Positions 44,225 through 57,060 of a DNA stretch of 64,000 nucleotides are shown piece by piece. Positions within the stretch are counted from its first letter, which is position 1. The number at the start of each line of letters is the position of its first letter. A model generated the notes under the pieces. The model was not told the origin of the DNA, did not search any database, and was given only the letters and a program-made list of their open reading frames with translations. Source of the stretch: Apium graveolens (lineage: Eukaryota > Streptophyta > Magnoliopsida > Apiales > Apiaceae); contig NC_133657.1 in NCBI RefSeq assembly GCF_009905375.1, positions 66,328,336 through 66,392,335 on the forward strand, read 5' to 3'. A program made the translations under genes and the position numbers.

Positions 44225-47200
44225 ATGGCACCAAAAGACATAATTTTGGATGGAGCTAAGTTTGTTCCTAATCACTTCTCCGCTATTCTTAGCAAGTCAG
44301 AAGCCCCATCAGAACTTCACTTCATTCAGGACTTTCTTGCTAGTTCTGATATTGGGTACGCTCTGACCGAACCTGAAGCAGTCTCTGGTACTCAAGTACT
44401 GGAGTTCTGGAGAAGCGGAGTATATGATGATGATGGTGCTCAAGGATCCCCAAGTATTATTTTATTCATCAGGGAAGGATGAGTATGTTGTGACATTGGC
44501 TACGGTCCGACAAGCACTGCAGCTGCCTGAAAACTGTGTTTATTCTACTGTTAAAGAGCCAGTTCTTCAAAACATGATGGCCAGTCTGGGGTATGAAAGG
44601 ACATTGGAAAAGCTGGGTCAGTTGAAGAGATCTTTTATAAGGAGGGAATGGAGTTTCTTCTTTGACTGCATAACCAAGGCTTTTGCAAACAAATGCTCTA
44701 ATTTTGATGCAATCCCCATATTCAGCCAACAAATCGGGTATGCTCTCATAAATCAAACTGATTTTGACTATGCAAGTGTTGTCTTAGGTTTTATTGGGGA
44801 TAGAATGACAGAAGATAGAAATACTATTTATTTTGCTAGATTCTGTCAGCTTATCTATAGTTTTTATTATGATAATAAGCCCCAATCTGCTAGTGAATTA
44901 ATTTTCATCATTCAGACTAGCTAAAAGAGCTTTTAATGACTTATTATCTACTGATAATAAGAAGGCTGTCTTAAGACCCCTCCTAGTTCCTTTATCTGTC
45001 AAACAAGCCTTAATAACCTACGATCTAGTTAAATATACTGAATCATATCCTGATGTTCAACCATTAGAACCTCATCCATCATCACCTACCACCTCTACAC
45101 AAACACCTCAAACTTCTCAACCTCAACCTTCAGCTCCTACAGTGCAGCCTTCATCTTCCAAACCCAAGAGGACTAAGAAAGTACCTCAGACTCCACAGAA
45201 GAGAAGGAGAATTATTCTGCGAGATGAATCAGATGTCGAGGAACAGGTTCCAATATCAGAACCTGTTATTTTAGAAGCTGAGAAGGTTTCTTCTCAGAAA
45301 GATACTGTAACTGGGAGTTCTAGGCCCCTCAAAAGGCTTAGAAAATTAAATTCTGATGATAAAACTCCTACAGTATCTCCACCTTTGAGGAAATTAAAGA
45401 AACAGAGAGCTCATAAGGACATAGTTGAGTCAGATTCAGAAGATGTAGTGGAAGCAGCTAAGGAAGGGGATCAGGAATCCTTGATCTCAACAGAACCAAT
45501 TGTTATTGAATTACTTCCTTATGCACAAATAGAAACTGCACAACCAGAAACTGCTCAAGCTAAAATGCCTACACCTCCTATGTCACCTATAGTTGATCCA
45601 GTACATACTGAAGAACCAGGTACAAGTGCTGAAATTGATATTCATAACCTGATTGTTCCTGAGGTTTTGTACTTGGAAGCTCCACTAATTCAACTCACTC
45701 CACCAACAACATCAATGTTGAATGTTGATCAGAACATGGCTGCAGATCAGAATTTAGAGGAAAATGTTGAAGCCTTTATAGCCTCACATACTGCTATTTT
45801 ATCAGAGGATGCTGATACTGCAGGATCTACAAGTTCTGATGCTGCTAATGAAGAAACTACTGGTGAAGCTGCTGGTAATTTAGATGTTGACGCAGCTGGT
45901 CCATCAGGACATGCACCTCAACAAACTGTTTATAAAGCTGATTTAGTCAAGAAGTTTGTTACAGGGGAAACACCGGTACCTTGGAGTGAAACTCCTAGAG
46001 GAAAGGAGTGGACTAAAGAATGGAACTCAGTTAGTTTTATTCCTTCTGAAAAGATTCTTGCTGAGCATCTTGCAAAAGCTGATGAAATGCTGTTAAATGA
46101 TGATTTCACGGCACAACTGAGAGTTACTGCATTGAGTACAAGGCACCTTCAAGGTCAACACTCAATAACTCATGACAAGGTGAATAAAATTCAAGAAAAC
46201 TTGATCCAGCGAGATATGAATGTGAAACTTGAAAAGAACATATTTTTCAAGCCAGCCTTTGACAAAATTGCCTCTATTGAGAAAACTCAGGAGAAGCAAC
46301 AAGCTCAAATTGAAGAAATTCTGAAGAATCAAGCTTCTCACCAAAGTTAACTCAATGAGATCCAATCCTCAGTGGAATTGCGTCTCTCTTCTATTACCTG
46401 CTGATGCCAAAAAGGGGGAGAAAGTGATTAAGTCCAAATGCAAATCTATTCAGACACTGAAAGGAAAGGATGATGGAAATGATGACCAGGGAAACTCTGA
46501 TAAGGGTAGAGGTCAAGGTCAAGGCAAAGGACTTTCGTCAAGTAAAGCTAGAATTACAAGTCAAGGAACAAGTTCTGATACTGGAAGAAGAATAAGTTCT
46601 GATATTGGTAAAAGGATAAGTTCTGGTGGATATCTAGAACTTGATAAAGAAATTTCAAAGCAGTTATTTCTTAAAGAAAATCCAGGAATGGACTTTGAGA
46701 GTCTAAAGGAAGAAGAAGCTAGACTCAAAGCAGAAGGTGTCAAGATAAAATCTGAAGCTTCTGTTGTTGAAAAGAAATTTCCAAAGCCTAAGGGTATTGT
46801 GATAAAGGAAAGAACAAGTTCTAAGGCAACCAAGGCCAAATTACAATTGGAAATTGATCCAAGGTCCAAGGGCAAAGAAAAAGTTGATGAACCTGTAAAG
46901 GTTTATATGCCAGTTATGGATGAAGAAATAAATGACGAAGAAGCAGATGCTAATCTTACTCTGATGCATAAGAAGATTTTTCTAACAACCTCTGACATGG
47001 CTCATGTTGTTCAGAGTCAAGATTTAGTAAGTTCTGATATGACAGTGAAGCAAGCAACCTCTGACATAGCTCAAGTTGGCTTGATATCAGAAGATAAGGA
47101 AAAGGAAACCTCTGACATTGTTCATGTTAAACCTTCAAAGATACTCCTACCAGGATTCACCAAAGCTAAACAGGCTCAACCTTTGAAGACTGCAACAGGT

Positions 47201-47914
47201 GGTTTTGAAGCAAGAGTTGTTACAGGAAAGGAAGGAAGAGATAAATCTGGGTTGGGTAGTTTTGATGAAAGAAGAGTACATAACACTACCAATGATCCAA
47301 CTTCCTTAAGTGAACCAGGTGTTGGAGTAACTCCTGAAAGATTGAATCGACTTGAATCTGTGCAAATGGTTTACCATACCTTCTTGAAAGAACATATCTT
47401 GTTATATTTTATGACAGATGGAAGGGTATACCAGATTAAGAAAAATGCTATACCACTGAAGTATTTTGAAGAACTGGAACATGTTCTATACCTACTTCAA
47501 GTGAAAGACAGATTAACAGATAGTGCTGCAGGGTATTTAAAGTCTCAAATTCAAAGACAGAAGAAGCTTTATTCTGTAAAGTCTGACAGCACATACTGTC
47601 CCAAGTACAGAGATCACAAGGGTGATATTGTCGATATGAAGCCTAACTCTGCTAGGATTATAACTACTTTTCTGGGTTATAAGGCTGTGGAATTCAATCT
47701 AGAGTCTGACAAGGCATATCTGATTAGACTAGATCAGGAGATAAGAAAAGCTAAGATAAATGATCTCAGAGCAGCTATTTTTCAAACTGGAGATATAGCT
47801 GAATTGATAAATGCTAAAAGGAGGATGGTCAATGAACTTGAATATGCAGAGAGATGTTTGTTGAAGAACTATCTCAGGACAACTCCTGATATCAAAGAGA
47901 TCAGAAGAAATTGA
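44225..47914 (+). pseudogene. Element B extra 3' ORF (Sirevirus env-position protein)
   Basis: ATG 44225 (MAPKDIILDGAKFVPNHF). The N-terminal domain has VRQALQLPENCVY and RREWSFFFDCITKAF, resembling domains of plant transposon-linked hypothetical proteins. A long Pro/Ser/Glu-rich disordered region with KPKRTKK-type basic patches, a predicted coiled coil (about 46160-46340) and a Lys/Glu-rich C-terminal half follow, ending TGA near 47914. Breaks: frameshifts near 44460, 44910 and 46385, and a TAA at 46348-46350. Sireviruses often carry a gene here, described as envelope-like. No clear signal peptide or membrane helix is visible, so function is open. Confidence 0.72.
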
Positions 47915-47989
47915 AAATTGAAGCCAAGTCAAAGATCTACAACTACTTAAATTCTGAAGTTTATACAGACTGAAGCGGTTATCAAAGTT

Positions 47990-49406
47990 TATGCAGGAGG
48001 AGCTAAACCAATTTGAGAGGAATAAGGTATGGAAGCTGGTGCCCAAGCCTAGAGGAAAGAATCCAATTGACACCAAATGGGTATTCAGAAACAAGATGAA
48101 TGAAAATGGCATAGTAGTCAGAAACAAAGCTAGATTGGTTGCTAAGGGCTATTGTCAATAAGAAGGAATAGATTAGCCTATACAGCCCAAGCCAATTTCA
48201 AGGTCTATCAAATGGATGTCAAAAGTGCCTTTCTGAATGGAGACTTGGAGGAGGAAGTCTATGTTAGTCAGCCTCCTAGTTTTGAAGATCCAAGTTTTCC
48301 AGAACATGTCTATTATCTTTTGAAAGCACTTTATGGACTAAAGCAAGCACCTAGAGCCTGGTATGACACTTTATCAAAGTTCCTTTTGGAAAATTACTTC
48401 ACAAGAGGTACTGTAGATAAAACTTTATTCTTTAGAAAGGTTAATGGCTCTAGTATACTTGTTCAAATTTATGTAGATGACATTATTTTTGGCTCTACAG
48501 ATGAAAAACTTTGCAAAATGTTTGCCAAATTGATGCAGAGTAAGTATGAAATGAGTATGATGGGAGAACTAACTTACTTTCTTGGTTTGCAAGTTAAGCA
48601 AGTTAGTGATGGAATATTCATTAGTCAAACTAAATACATTTATGATCTCTTAAAGAAGTTTGATCTAATGGATTGCACATCCGCAAAAACTCCCATGGCC
48701 ACTGCAACTTTAACGTCTGGGAAATCTACGTCTGTATTATATCATATTTATAATAAATTATGTGTGTTAATGTGTCATTTATGTGTAAGTATCTGTCAAA
48801 CCCTAGTTGTTACGTGTTACGTGCATTCTGTGTCATTCCGGTATCTTTAAGATATTTTTCAGATATTTTATTTTGCATTTATCGCTTTCATTTCAAACGT
48901 TTTACGACCCGAACCATGATTTTAAAGCAAGTATTTCAAATAAAATAATGGGCCTTATTTTTCATCAAACGGCTTTTATCATCGCATTATTCTGAACATC
49001 TAGGCATTTTATAAACTTTCTCGTTTTTTGAAAAATGACTTTTCCGGGCCCTATTGGGTGTTAAAAACCCCACAAAAATCACATTTTTATTTTTATAAAA
49101 TTTTAGGACTTTCATTTATATTATTTCTTTGCATTTTTACATTATTCACAATTTTTGGGAAATTTTGGCATATATATTGTATATATAAAATATTTATAAA
49201 TTAAAATTTAATACTCAAAAAATTATAAAATTAGGGGCTTATTAATTTTAAAAAGTATAGAATTAGGGCCTTAATTTTATTTAGGAGTATTAATTTTACT
49301 ACTATAAATAGCCTAATTTTTATTTAATTATTATAGTTATTAACTAAAAATCAGAAATTAATTGATTTTCTCTGCAAACCGGGTCGGGAAGAAACAAGTC
49401 GGGTCG
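47990..49406 (+). repeat. Copy of element B's own 5' flank (element A RT + F start) inside B
   Basis: Matches 35990-37406 at 12,000-bp offset with no indels and 11 differences. It carries RT motifs ([24 protein letters not shown]) that belong to element A, not B, then the F TATA box, and runs directly into B's 3' LTR. It replaces B's expected 3' untranslated end and purine tract. Confidence 0.95.
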
Positions 49407-50026
49407 TGTTAGATATATTTGATAATGTCATGTGTAATATGATTTGTGTTTAGTTTTCAGATCTTACCTTACAGGACAAATCAATGCTTAACTGGAAATC
49501 AGCACTTATACTGAAGACGGAACTTAAGATATCAGAACTTAATTTATCAGAACTTAAGGTTCAGAAGATAATTATCATGAGATAATATCAGGACTTAAGA
49601 TGACTTTCAGATAAGGCAGCGGCTGATTGAAAGGAAAGAAGATCGAGACTAAGACAGAAAGAATTGTGCATGAAGAAGGAATTTTATGAAGAATAGAATA
49701 CTTGGAAGAAAAGATAACTGGTTGATATATTTTAGGAAGCAGAATTATATTCCATATCAATTAGAAGATTATCTTGTAACTGTGTAGTATATAAACACAG
49801 GCATAGAGTTTACACAAAAAGTGTTACGATTATCAAAGTTATTATTCTTTGTAACTCTAGCAGCTCTCGTGATAATTTGTTCATCACTGAGAGAGGACAG
49901 TTCCATATTGTAACAGAGTTTATTGTGTTGAATAAAATCTGTTTTCTGTTAGTTAAGTTCTTATATTCGATTTGATTGTGCTAAACACTGTATTCAACCC
50001 CCTTCTACAGTGTGTGTGACCTAACA
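49407..50026 (+). repeat. Element B 3' LTR
   Basis: Two differences from 37407-38026 in 620 bp. Confidence 0.95.
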
Positions 50027-50031
50027 GGTCG
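50027..50031. repeat. Target-site duplication of element B, right (GGTCG)
   Basis: Matches 37402-37406. Confidence 0.9.
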
Positions 50032-51695
50032 AGGAATTAAACTGTGATTTTGATCTGATTTCTTCACCAAATCAAGCAGTTCAAGTACTCAAATCAAAGG
50101 TTTTGATCTGTTCTTTCTATTTTTGATATCAATTTCATGTTTTAATGCATCGCTTTTGATTTACGATTTCTAGGGTTTATGTTCGAATTAGGCCTTTTTG
50201 ATTTTATGGTTATTTTGATGTTTTGATGATTGATATAGCTTTGTTAGATGATTTACAGTCGATTTATGGTATTTAATTGATCAAACGATACTCAGATAAC
50301 AAAGTACGATTTCTAGGGTTTATACCGAATTTTCAAATCACAACTCGATGATTTATGTGAATATTTGGTTCTTATGATGTTAGGGGTTAGTTTGTATGTG
50401 TTCTTAGCTGTGATTTGCACTATAGAACTTTGAGTTTGGTTTACAGAATCAAAAGATAGGATTTTGGTCGAAGTTCATGTCGTTTTTGGCCGAAGAAATT
50501 GTTGCAGGGATGTTTTTGGTCGAGTTTGGCCTGAAACAGGTTGGGGAAGTGATTTGGAATGAATTGAACTTAAAAACCGTATTAAACGAAGCTCTTTTGG
50601 GCGTGAATCAGGGTTGCTGGAATCCTGGCCGGTCTCCGGTTCTGGGCAATTTCCAGCCAGTTCATCCCCAACCCGGGATGTTTTTGGTAACCCGGTTGCA
50701 ACCCGGTTTGCAACCCGGGTTTCATCTGTATCTGTCAGGATTTGATTTCTGACAGATGTTTCTGGGAATTAATTTTATTTTTATTTTATTTTAATTATAA
50801 AATCAATTTTATTTATTTTATAAATTAATTAATTAATTAATTAATTTATATTATAAATAATTCTGAATTACTTTCTAAAAATCAGATTGAATTATTTTCT
50901 CAATTATTTATTATTTATTTATTAGGTATTTATTATTTATTAATTATTTAAAAATGATTAATTATTTTGATAATTAATCAAATAATTTTCAATAAATTCA
51001 TTTTAATTCCAAAAACTATAGTCATTTCTAATTCTGATTTTTCTTAAATAATTATTTAAATATTATTTTAGGGTTTTAAAAATTAGTAATAATTAATTAA
51101 ATTGAATAATAAATTGAATTATCAGTGTTTAATTGATAATAATTAGACCGTTAGTCCGATTCGAGCGAAACGAAAGCCCTTTGACTCGAAAAAATGAATT
51201 TTTTCCATTAAAAATAATATTAAAGCCAAATTTCTTCTAGAAATTAGTTGACCTTGTTACTTGTTTGATTGTCAATCGAAATGTGTGCCGAGACGAGTCC
51301 GAAAAATTCTGGAAAAATGGGAAACGAGTCAGATAACGATCAGTTGAGCGATCAGCGAGTCGATTTTGATTCTAAAAATTATTTTAACTATGAAAATGAC
51401 TATGTGCTTATGTGTATTATGTGGTAATCGAGTCTTACTTGTTAATAAATAATACATTAGTCAGTCATAAGCGCATGGGTAGACGTTAGGAACGGTGCGA
51501 AGTCGATTCAAGATGCAATTGAAGTACGAAATGACTAAATCAGTCTATTTCTCTAACAGAAGCTAAGCCAGCAAGGCAGGTTAAGTCGGTAATAGACGAA
51601 GGTGACGCAATTGCAATAAGTCGCGCAGAAGGCAAGTTTTTCCCCTATTCTACTTTCAGAATAGTGACATTTCTTCAGATGCTTATCACGTTTGC
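50032..51695 (+). repeat. Element F: LTR/leader, second part
   Basis: Continues the sequence interrupted at 37406 (..GGGTCG | AGGAATTAAACTG). AT-rich with TTAA repeats near 50820, then CGAGCGAAACGAAAGCC and a region ending in GCTTATCACGTTTGC, where element C begins. No credible gene is present; an open stretch at 50477-50752 has no recognisable motif. F's remainder should lie beyond C. Confidence 0.55.
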
Positions 51696-54600
51696 TGTAA
51701 CAACCCAAATCTCGAGTCAGGATTTGGTGTCACTAAACAATCATTATATAAAATAAAGAAATAAATAAATAAACCCTTGAATCCGGATCGTTTACAGGTT
51801 ATGGTATGAAACAAGAATCTAGCCCTTTACAACTCACAGTAACTAGCATACAATTATAAATACCTTTGAACTAATGCTCTTGTCACATTCCTCTAACATC
51901 TTCAACATCTCGCAGCGGAAATTTCTCTAACTCCTGATGTCGATCAAAGCTAATCACTTTTACCCTTATCTGTTTCTGGCGGAAATAAGAATTTACAAAG
52001 CAAGAGTGAGCCAAAAATGCCCAGCAAGTATATAATTTGAGTTTCAAGCATTAATATCAAAAGAAAAACTTTCGGACAAAATCTTAAAATAATTTTAAAT
52101 CATTCTATTTATTTTGAGTGAGTGAGCGAATAAACGTTGGATGTCACCAGCCTTTAACTAAAATCCAAAAATGACAAGCGATTCCCCGGTTCATCTCCTC
52201 AATCAGGGTTTTGTCCGATTTTGGAATCATAAAACCTTTCGAGAGAGAATGTCGTTAATGGCAATCAACAACAAATTAGACTGGACACTAGTTCGCATCT
52301 ATATTCTGCTGATCAGTCAGAATATAATGCAGATCTATATCTCAATATATAGATCTAGTCGGGTCCCCAGGTACTACGGCCCATCTCGAGGCACCAGTCA
52401 TCCCGGTCCTCAGGATTAAGTGAAACTCAATCCCCAAAATATCACTATCCAGCCCGTAGAGTGTTTTGATGTCAAATCATTTTGAATTCAAAACATCCCA
52501 ATTCAGGGTTCGCAAATAACCCGAAAGAATGGGTATTTGCTCAAGAGAGCAATCGAATTATAGGAACAAGAATAAAAAGATCATGCGTAATCAGAGTAAT
52601 TGCAGCGAAATGTAAAACATTTAACAATTCTGAACTTAGGATAGGATCGAAGAAATAATTGCATAAAATCAGGAATACTTGCAGTATTTTAAAAGAAAAT
52701 CAAGAATACTTGCAGTATTTAAAAGAAAAATCCAGAATACTTGCCTTAATAAACTTTAATCGCTATTACTAGTTGACTTTGATTCGACTTGATCGTTTGG
52801 CTTTATCGTCAAACTACTATTCCATTATGGATTCGATCCCGACACTCAGGTTCTTCGGTTGGAACTTCGTTGATCCCAACGTCTAATCACTAGATCAATC
52901 CTAGCCCAACGTCACGTCTCGGGTCTTCCGACTAAGACCTACAGTGTTGGAATACCCTAATTCAGATAACCGCTTAACATGCACCACAATCCTATTCTAC
53001 CCATACGATTTCATAACCCAACTCGTATTTATATGTATTATCGAAATACACATAGCAATTATGGTTCACATCTTCGAAACTCGGTTCGGTATTTATTTTC
53101 AGAAAATACGTATATTTGTTACCTCGAAAATAGGGTAATCGATTACTTATAAATTATTTTGTGTCACTCGCAATTAAGTTTATACAATATAATCGTATAT
53201 GGTTATTTGACGTCTCCGATAATTATAGGTTACGTTCCTGTATTTTCGGAATTATTTTCCCGAAAATCGGGCAGCATTTCCTCTATTTATCGGCCCGCCC
53301 GTCGAATCATTTCGACGTCAAATAACAACAATCCAACACAATCATCCAATTCAGAATCCATACACCAATCCCATTCACCGATACAATTCAGTTATTAATT
53401 ATTTTTATTCGTATTTTTCATTTCGCAATTTATTTTATCAACTAATTTTTATTTGATTATAATTTAGGACTCAGATAAAAATCATCATCGCCCACCGTCC
53501 GCTCGTAATAAGTCATCGCGGTACAGCGGCAAAATTCTCGGGGTACCCGGTAATTCGGATTCCAACCGAAAATTTCACCGATTACAAAATAATTTTCCTC
53601 GTACAAAAATATATTTTTATCAACAATATTAATCATTTAATTTCCTGCAGAAAAAGGAATTATAAATTAGAATTTAACCACCAAGCCCACTGCTCCAATT
53701 CGGCCCAACAAGGCCCAACAGAAGCAAATCCGCACAGACCAACACAAACATCACAGAGAACACAGGGATACACACGCAGCCACGCGCCGCCCAACCCACA
53801 CCAACACAACCGACACACACACAATCACGAACACACACACACAATCGCGAACACACACACACAACTCACACACGCGTCACACCACGCACCCACGCACATA
53901 ATCATATATATATACATACGTTTACATACGAAGCAAGATTGAGAAGGCACGAGGCCAATCGGAAAAAGAGACGGCCGGAAAAGGGCGAGCAGCGGCGGGA
54001 AGCCGTGAAACAGAGAGGAGGAGAGGAAAGAGATGGGAAGAGGGAAAAAGACAGAGAAATTAAAAGAGAGAGATGAGAGAATCTAAAGAGAGAGGGAGCA
54101 GAGAATTACAGTATAGTGCATCGAGAGGCCGAGAGATTGAAAAGAAAAAAAAAAGAAAAAAGGGAGGTTTCGAGAATCTTCTCGAATGAAACCAGAACAG
54201 GGATAAGAATAATAGTACTTATCTATTTGTCTGTTTTTATTTATCATAATTTAACATCGCATTCTGCTTTTAGCGAACCATGTTGTATAAGAATAGACTC
54301 GGAAAATTGTCAAAATAGTTTAAAAATTATATAAATATCCCCAAATTAATAAAACATGAATTTCGTAATTTTTAAATAAATTTTGGAACGCGACTTACAC
54401 ATGTATTTTATAATTGACGAACTGAGCTGTACTCAAAATAAATTCAGAAGATCATGAAAACAGTCTTAAAATGTTAGAAATATCCCAAAGTCTATTAAAA
54501 CATAAATTTTGAAATTTTTAAAAAATTTCTAAAACGCAACTTGTACCCGCTTTTTAATAATTAATGAAATAACGCGCGGGTGAAATTAATCCCAAAAATT

Positions 54601-55637
54601 CCCGAAATAATTTTAAAATTCTCGGAATATTCCAAACTTAATTAAAATATGAGTTTCATATTTTTTTGAAGAATTCTGGAATTAAATACAGATTTTACAA
54701 TTAATTGAAATCAGAAAATCATTTAAAGATAATTAATAAATAAAATATTGATTTCCAAATTTTATAAATTTCTTAAAATAATAAATGAAATTATAAAATA
54801 ATAAAAATAATTTTAGAAATAGTTTTAGCATTTTTAAGAATAAATATTCAATAAAATCACTTTAAAAGTGAACTAAGTTTATACCGTTCAATAATTAATT
54901 ATACAATTAATCCTCACGTCCAACAAATCACAAACAATTGATAACACAGAAACACATAGCTAACAGAACCATCACATACTTTATTTTCTTAAATGTTTAA
55001 TAATTATATTTACATATCGGGTCCCAAAATAGGTTACTTAGCCTCTAAGTAACTGAAAAGACAATACGATTTTAATACCAAATTTGGATAATTATCAAAA
55101 CAGAGCTTCCTATAAAATAATTTATACGAAAATAAGATAATAATGTCTCTTCTTTTGAGAATATGGATTCTTATCAATATATAAAATGATTTGCGTATCA
55201 AAAATTTCACACCGGGACTCGTACAGGTCAAACCGTACCCCGGATCGAAAAAGTCATAACATGAAAAGTGTTCAGAATTATCAGGTTGGGTTAGGAAGGA
55301 GTTTTCGGAAGAGTTTCGGGTTGTAAAAACGCAAAAACGACTGAAGTGGGACAATTTCTGATTCTAAAATGTAATTTTATAATTATGTAAAAATAATCAT
55401 TGTTAATTCTATAAATCCTTATAAAATCATATGATTATTCAAAAAATTACCAGAAAAATACCAAAATTATCTAGATTTAATTTTGGATAATTGGAAATTA
55501 GAATATCTAAATTTTATCAAAAATAAACATTCAAATATTATTATCCATCATCAAATAATTCACCAAAATTCACACAAAACTCACATAATAATTATTTATT
55601 GATAAAAATAATTACATAATATTTCCCAGGCGTTACA
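51696..55637 (-). repeat. Element C 3' LTR (3.9 kb)
   Basis: TGTAAC...GTTACA, matching 60782-64000 at 9086-bp offset (small indels in the distal part). Contains AC-rich simple repeats (53811-53873) and a purine-rich block (53930-54180). Short open frames at 52171, 52944 and 53159 recur in the other LTR and look like chance frames. Confidence 0.92.
53811..53873. repeat. AC-rich microsatellite in LTR C
   Basis: Interrupted (CA)n runs. The counterpart is at about 62897-62960 in the other LTR. Confidence 0.85.
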
Positions 55638-55650
55638 TTCTTCCCCCTTT
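55638..55650 (-). promoter_or_regulatory. Element C polypurine tract
   Basis: Minus strand AAAGGGGGAAGAA directly before the 3' LTR. It fixes the element's orientation. Confidence 0.88.
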
Positions 55651-56670
55651 AAAAGGATTATGTCATCAGAATCATGCTAAAGAACAGACACTGCTACATT
55701 TCGAGTATCTACTTAAAACTTCTCAGGACTCACTACTTTAATCACGTTTCAACGGTCTCCTACCGTCATCAGATTTATCAGTTGCTCATGCAACCCCTAA
55801 CTTAATCTTTTATTTCACATATTTGGAGCTAAATTACTCTTCATAGTCATACACACATAAATGCCTTATGGACTCGTTACACCTGTGACAACAAGACCAA
55901 CTCATTCACAATCGTGCTATATGATCTCATTATTTCAAAGGACCAACTTAATTTACACTAACCTTCTTTTATTTCCGATTCTAATAGTTTCCTGTTCATG
56001 AAATTTCTATTTTCATTGACTGTTCTTCTCTACTTATCATGTCTCCTTCTGTTCGGTTGAATTGACCTATAATCGTTTCCAATCGTATTCAAGAATCTTT
56101 AATCGGTCTCTTGTATTTCCCATTCGTCTACACCCGATGTCCTGAGTTCATGACGTCTGATGCTTCGAAATGTTCTACATCTATTCAAAAGCTAAAAAGA
56201 AAAATCTCGGAAATTGCATCTACTCACCATTTGGTAGCATACTTCTATTTCTTTTCAATCACTATCAAGTAGCTTCATCAAGCGAGAATCCCTTACTATC
56301 TGAAAGAAAGTACATTAATTGGGAACGGAATGGATTAGAACTTTATTCAAAATCCGGTCTCTTGGTACTAATACTCATTTTGTTGTCCTATCAAATTAGA
56401 TATCAATACGAACTTTGATGCTCACAACGTTTCCTACTGAAGTCAATATCAATCATCTGCATTAATACCACCTTTGATATTCAACAACAAAGTAAGTATC
56501 AGCCTAACCCAGAAGACAGATCAAAACCTATTCTTCAATTTCCAATTTTTTTTTCTTCTTCTTTTAATCATTTCCCAACAATCTTAATGGTATTCACTCT
56601 TTTCTTTCTATTTGAAACATCTGTTCCTAAATGGACCTTTCCTGTTTGGTATTTACCCACACACTGGAGA
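55651..56670 (-). other. Element C interior, 3' side
   Basis: About 1 kb between the RT relic and the purine tract. No RNase H, integrase or chromodomain motif was found by eye. The span is too short for them, so they are probably deleted. Confidence 0.5.
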
Positions 56671-57060
56671 TCATACTCAATTATAACCAGAATTCATATC
56701 TTTGAGGCTGAGAATGCAGCTGCTATTTTCCAACACTTCGCAAGCATATCTTCAGGCGTTCAACTTGGTCTTCCTTAGTCTTTGAATTAGCGAGGATGTT
56801 ATCAATAAATACAATCACACTATCCTAATACTCCTGGTATATTGTGTTCATTTAATCTTCAGATTTAAAATTTCTGATAATCGGTGCGTAATTTCATACT
56901 TCCATTCTCTTTTCCAAGACCGCTTTTGTGCACAGCGCACAATACCCTTTATTTCATTATTCTTTCATTTCACATTTCTGAAGTTTTCCTTCACTTATTA
57001 TTTCATCCCTATTGAGTTAGGCGATATGGGGCTTTTGACACCAGCTAAACTCGGTGCAGA
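56671..57060 (-). pseudogene. Element C reverse transcriptase relic
   Basis: On the minus strand, VSKAPYRLT (about 57050-57020) is the N-terminal RT motif of chromoviruses. Further on comes DSVIVFIDNILANSKTKED (about 56823-56770), the catalytic region with FIDN instead of FIDD (56799-56810). QLHSQPQRYEFWL follows, related to the usual ..KFSKCEFWL. Stops and frame changes are frequent, and the span between motifs is about 150 bp too short. The catalytic Asp-to-Asn change fits a G-to-A transition. Confidence 0.72.

Larger units (their letters stand above)
37407..50026 (+). mobile_element. Element B: Ty1/copia Sirevirus with rearranged 3' end
   Basis: A 12,620-bp plus-strand element between 620-bp LTRs (TGTTAG...CTAACA) with GGTCG duplication. 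Order: LTR, primer site, gag, protease, integrase, [RT core deleted], RNase H, 1.5-kb spacer, extra 3' ORF, 1.4-kb copy of the 5' flank, LTR. The LTRs differ at only 2 positions, yet the genes carry many stops and frameshifts. The purine tract expected before the 3' LTR is missing, replaced by the flank copy. Repeated AGTTCTGAT motifs pervade it. Confidence 0.92.

Noticed and set aside
47990..49406. The RT here as B's own RT
   Set aside because: It is a near-exact copy of element A's RT, with the same internal stops and deletion. B's own RT was deleted at 42336.
53811..53873. CRISPR or satellite array
   Set aside because: Simple CA microsatellite without spaced unique sequence.
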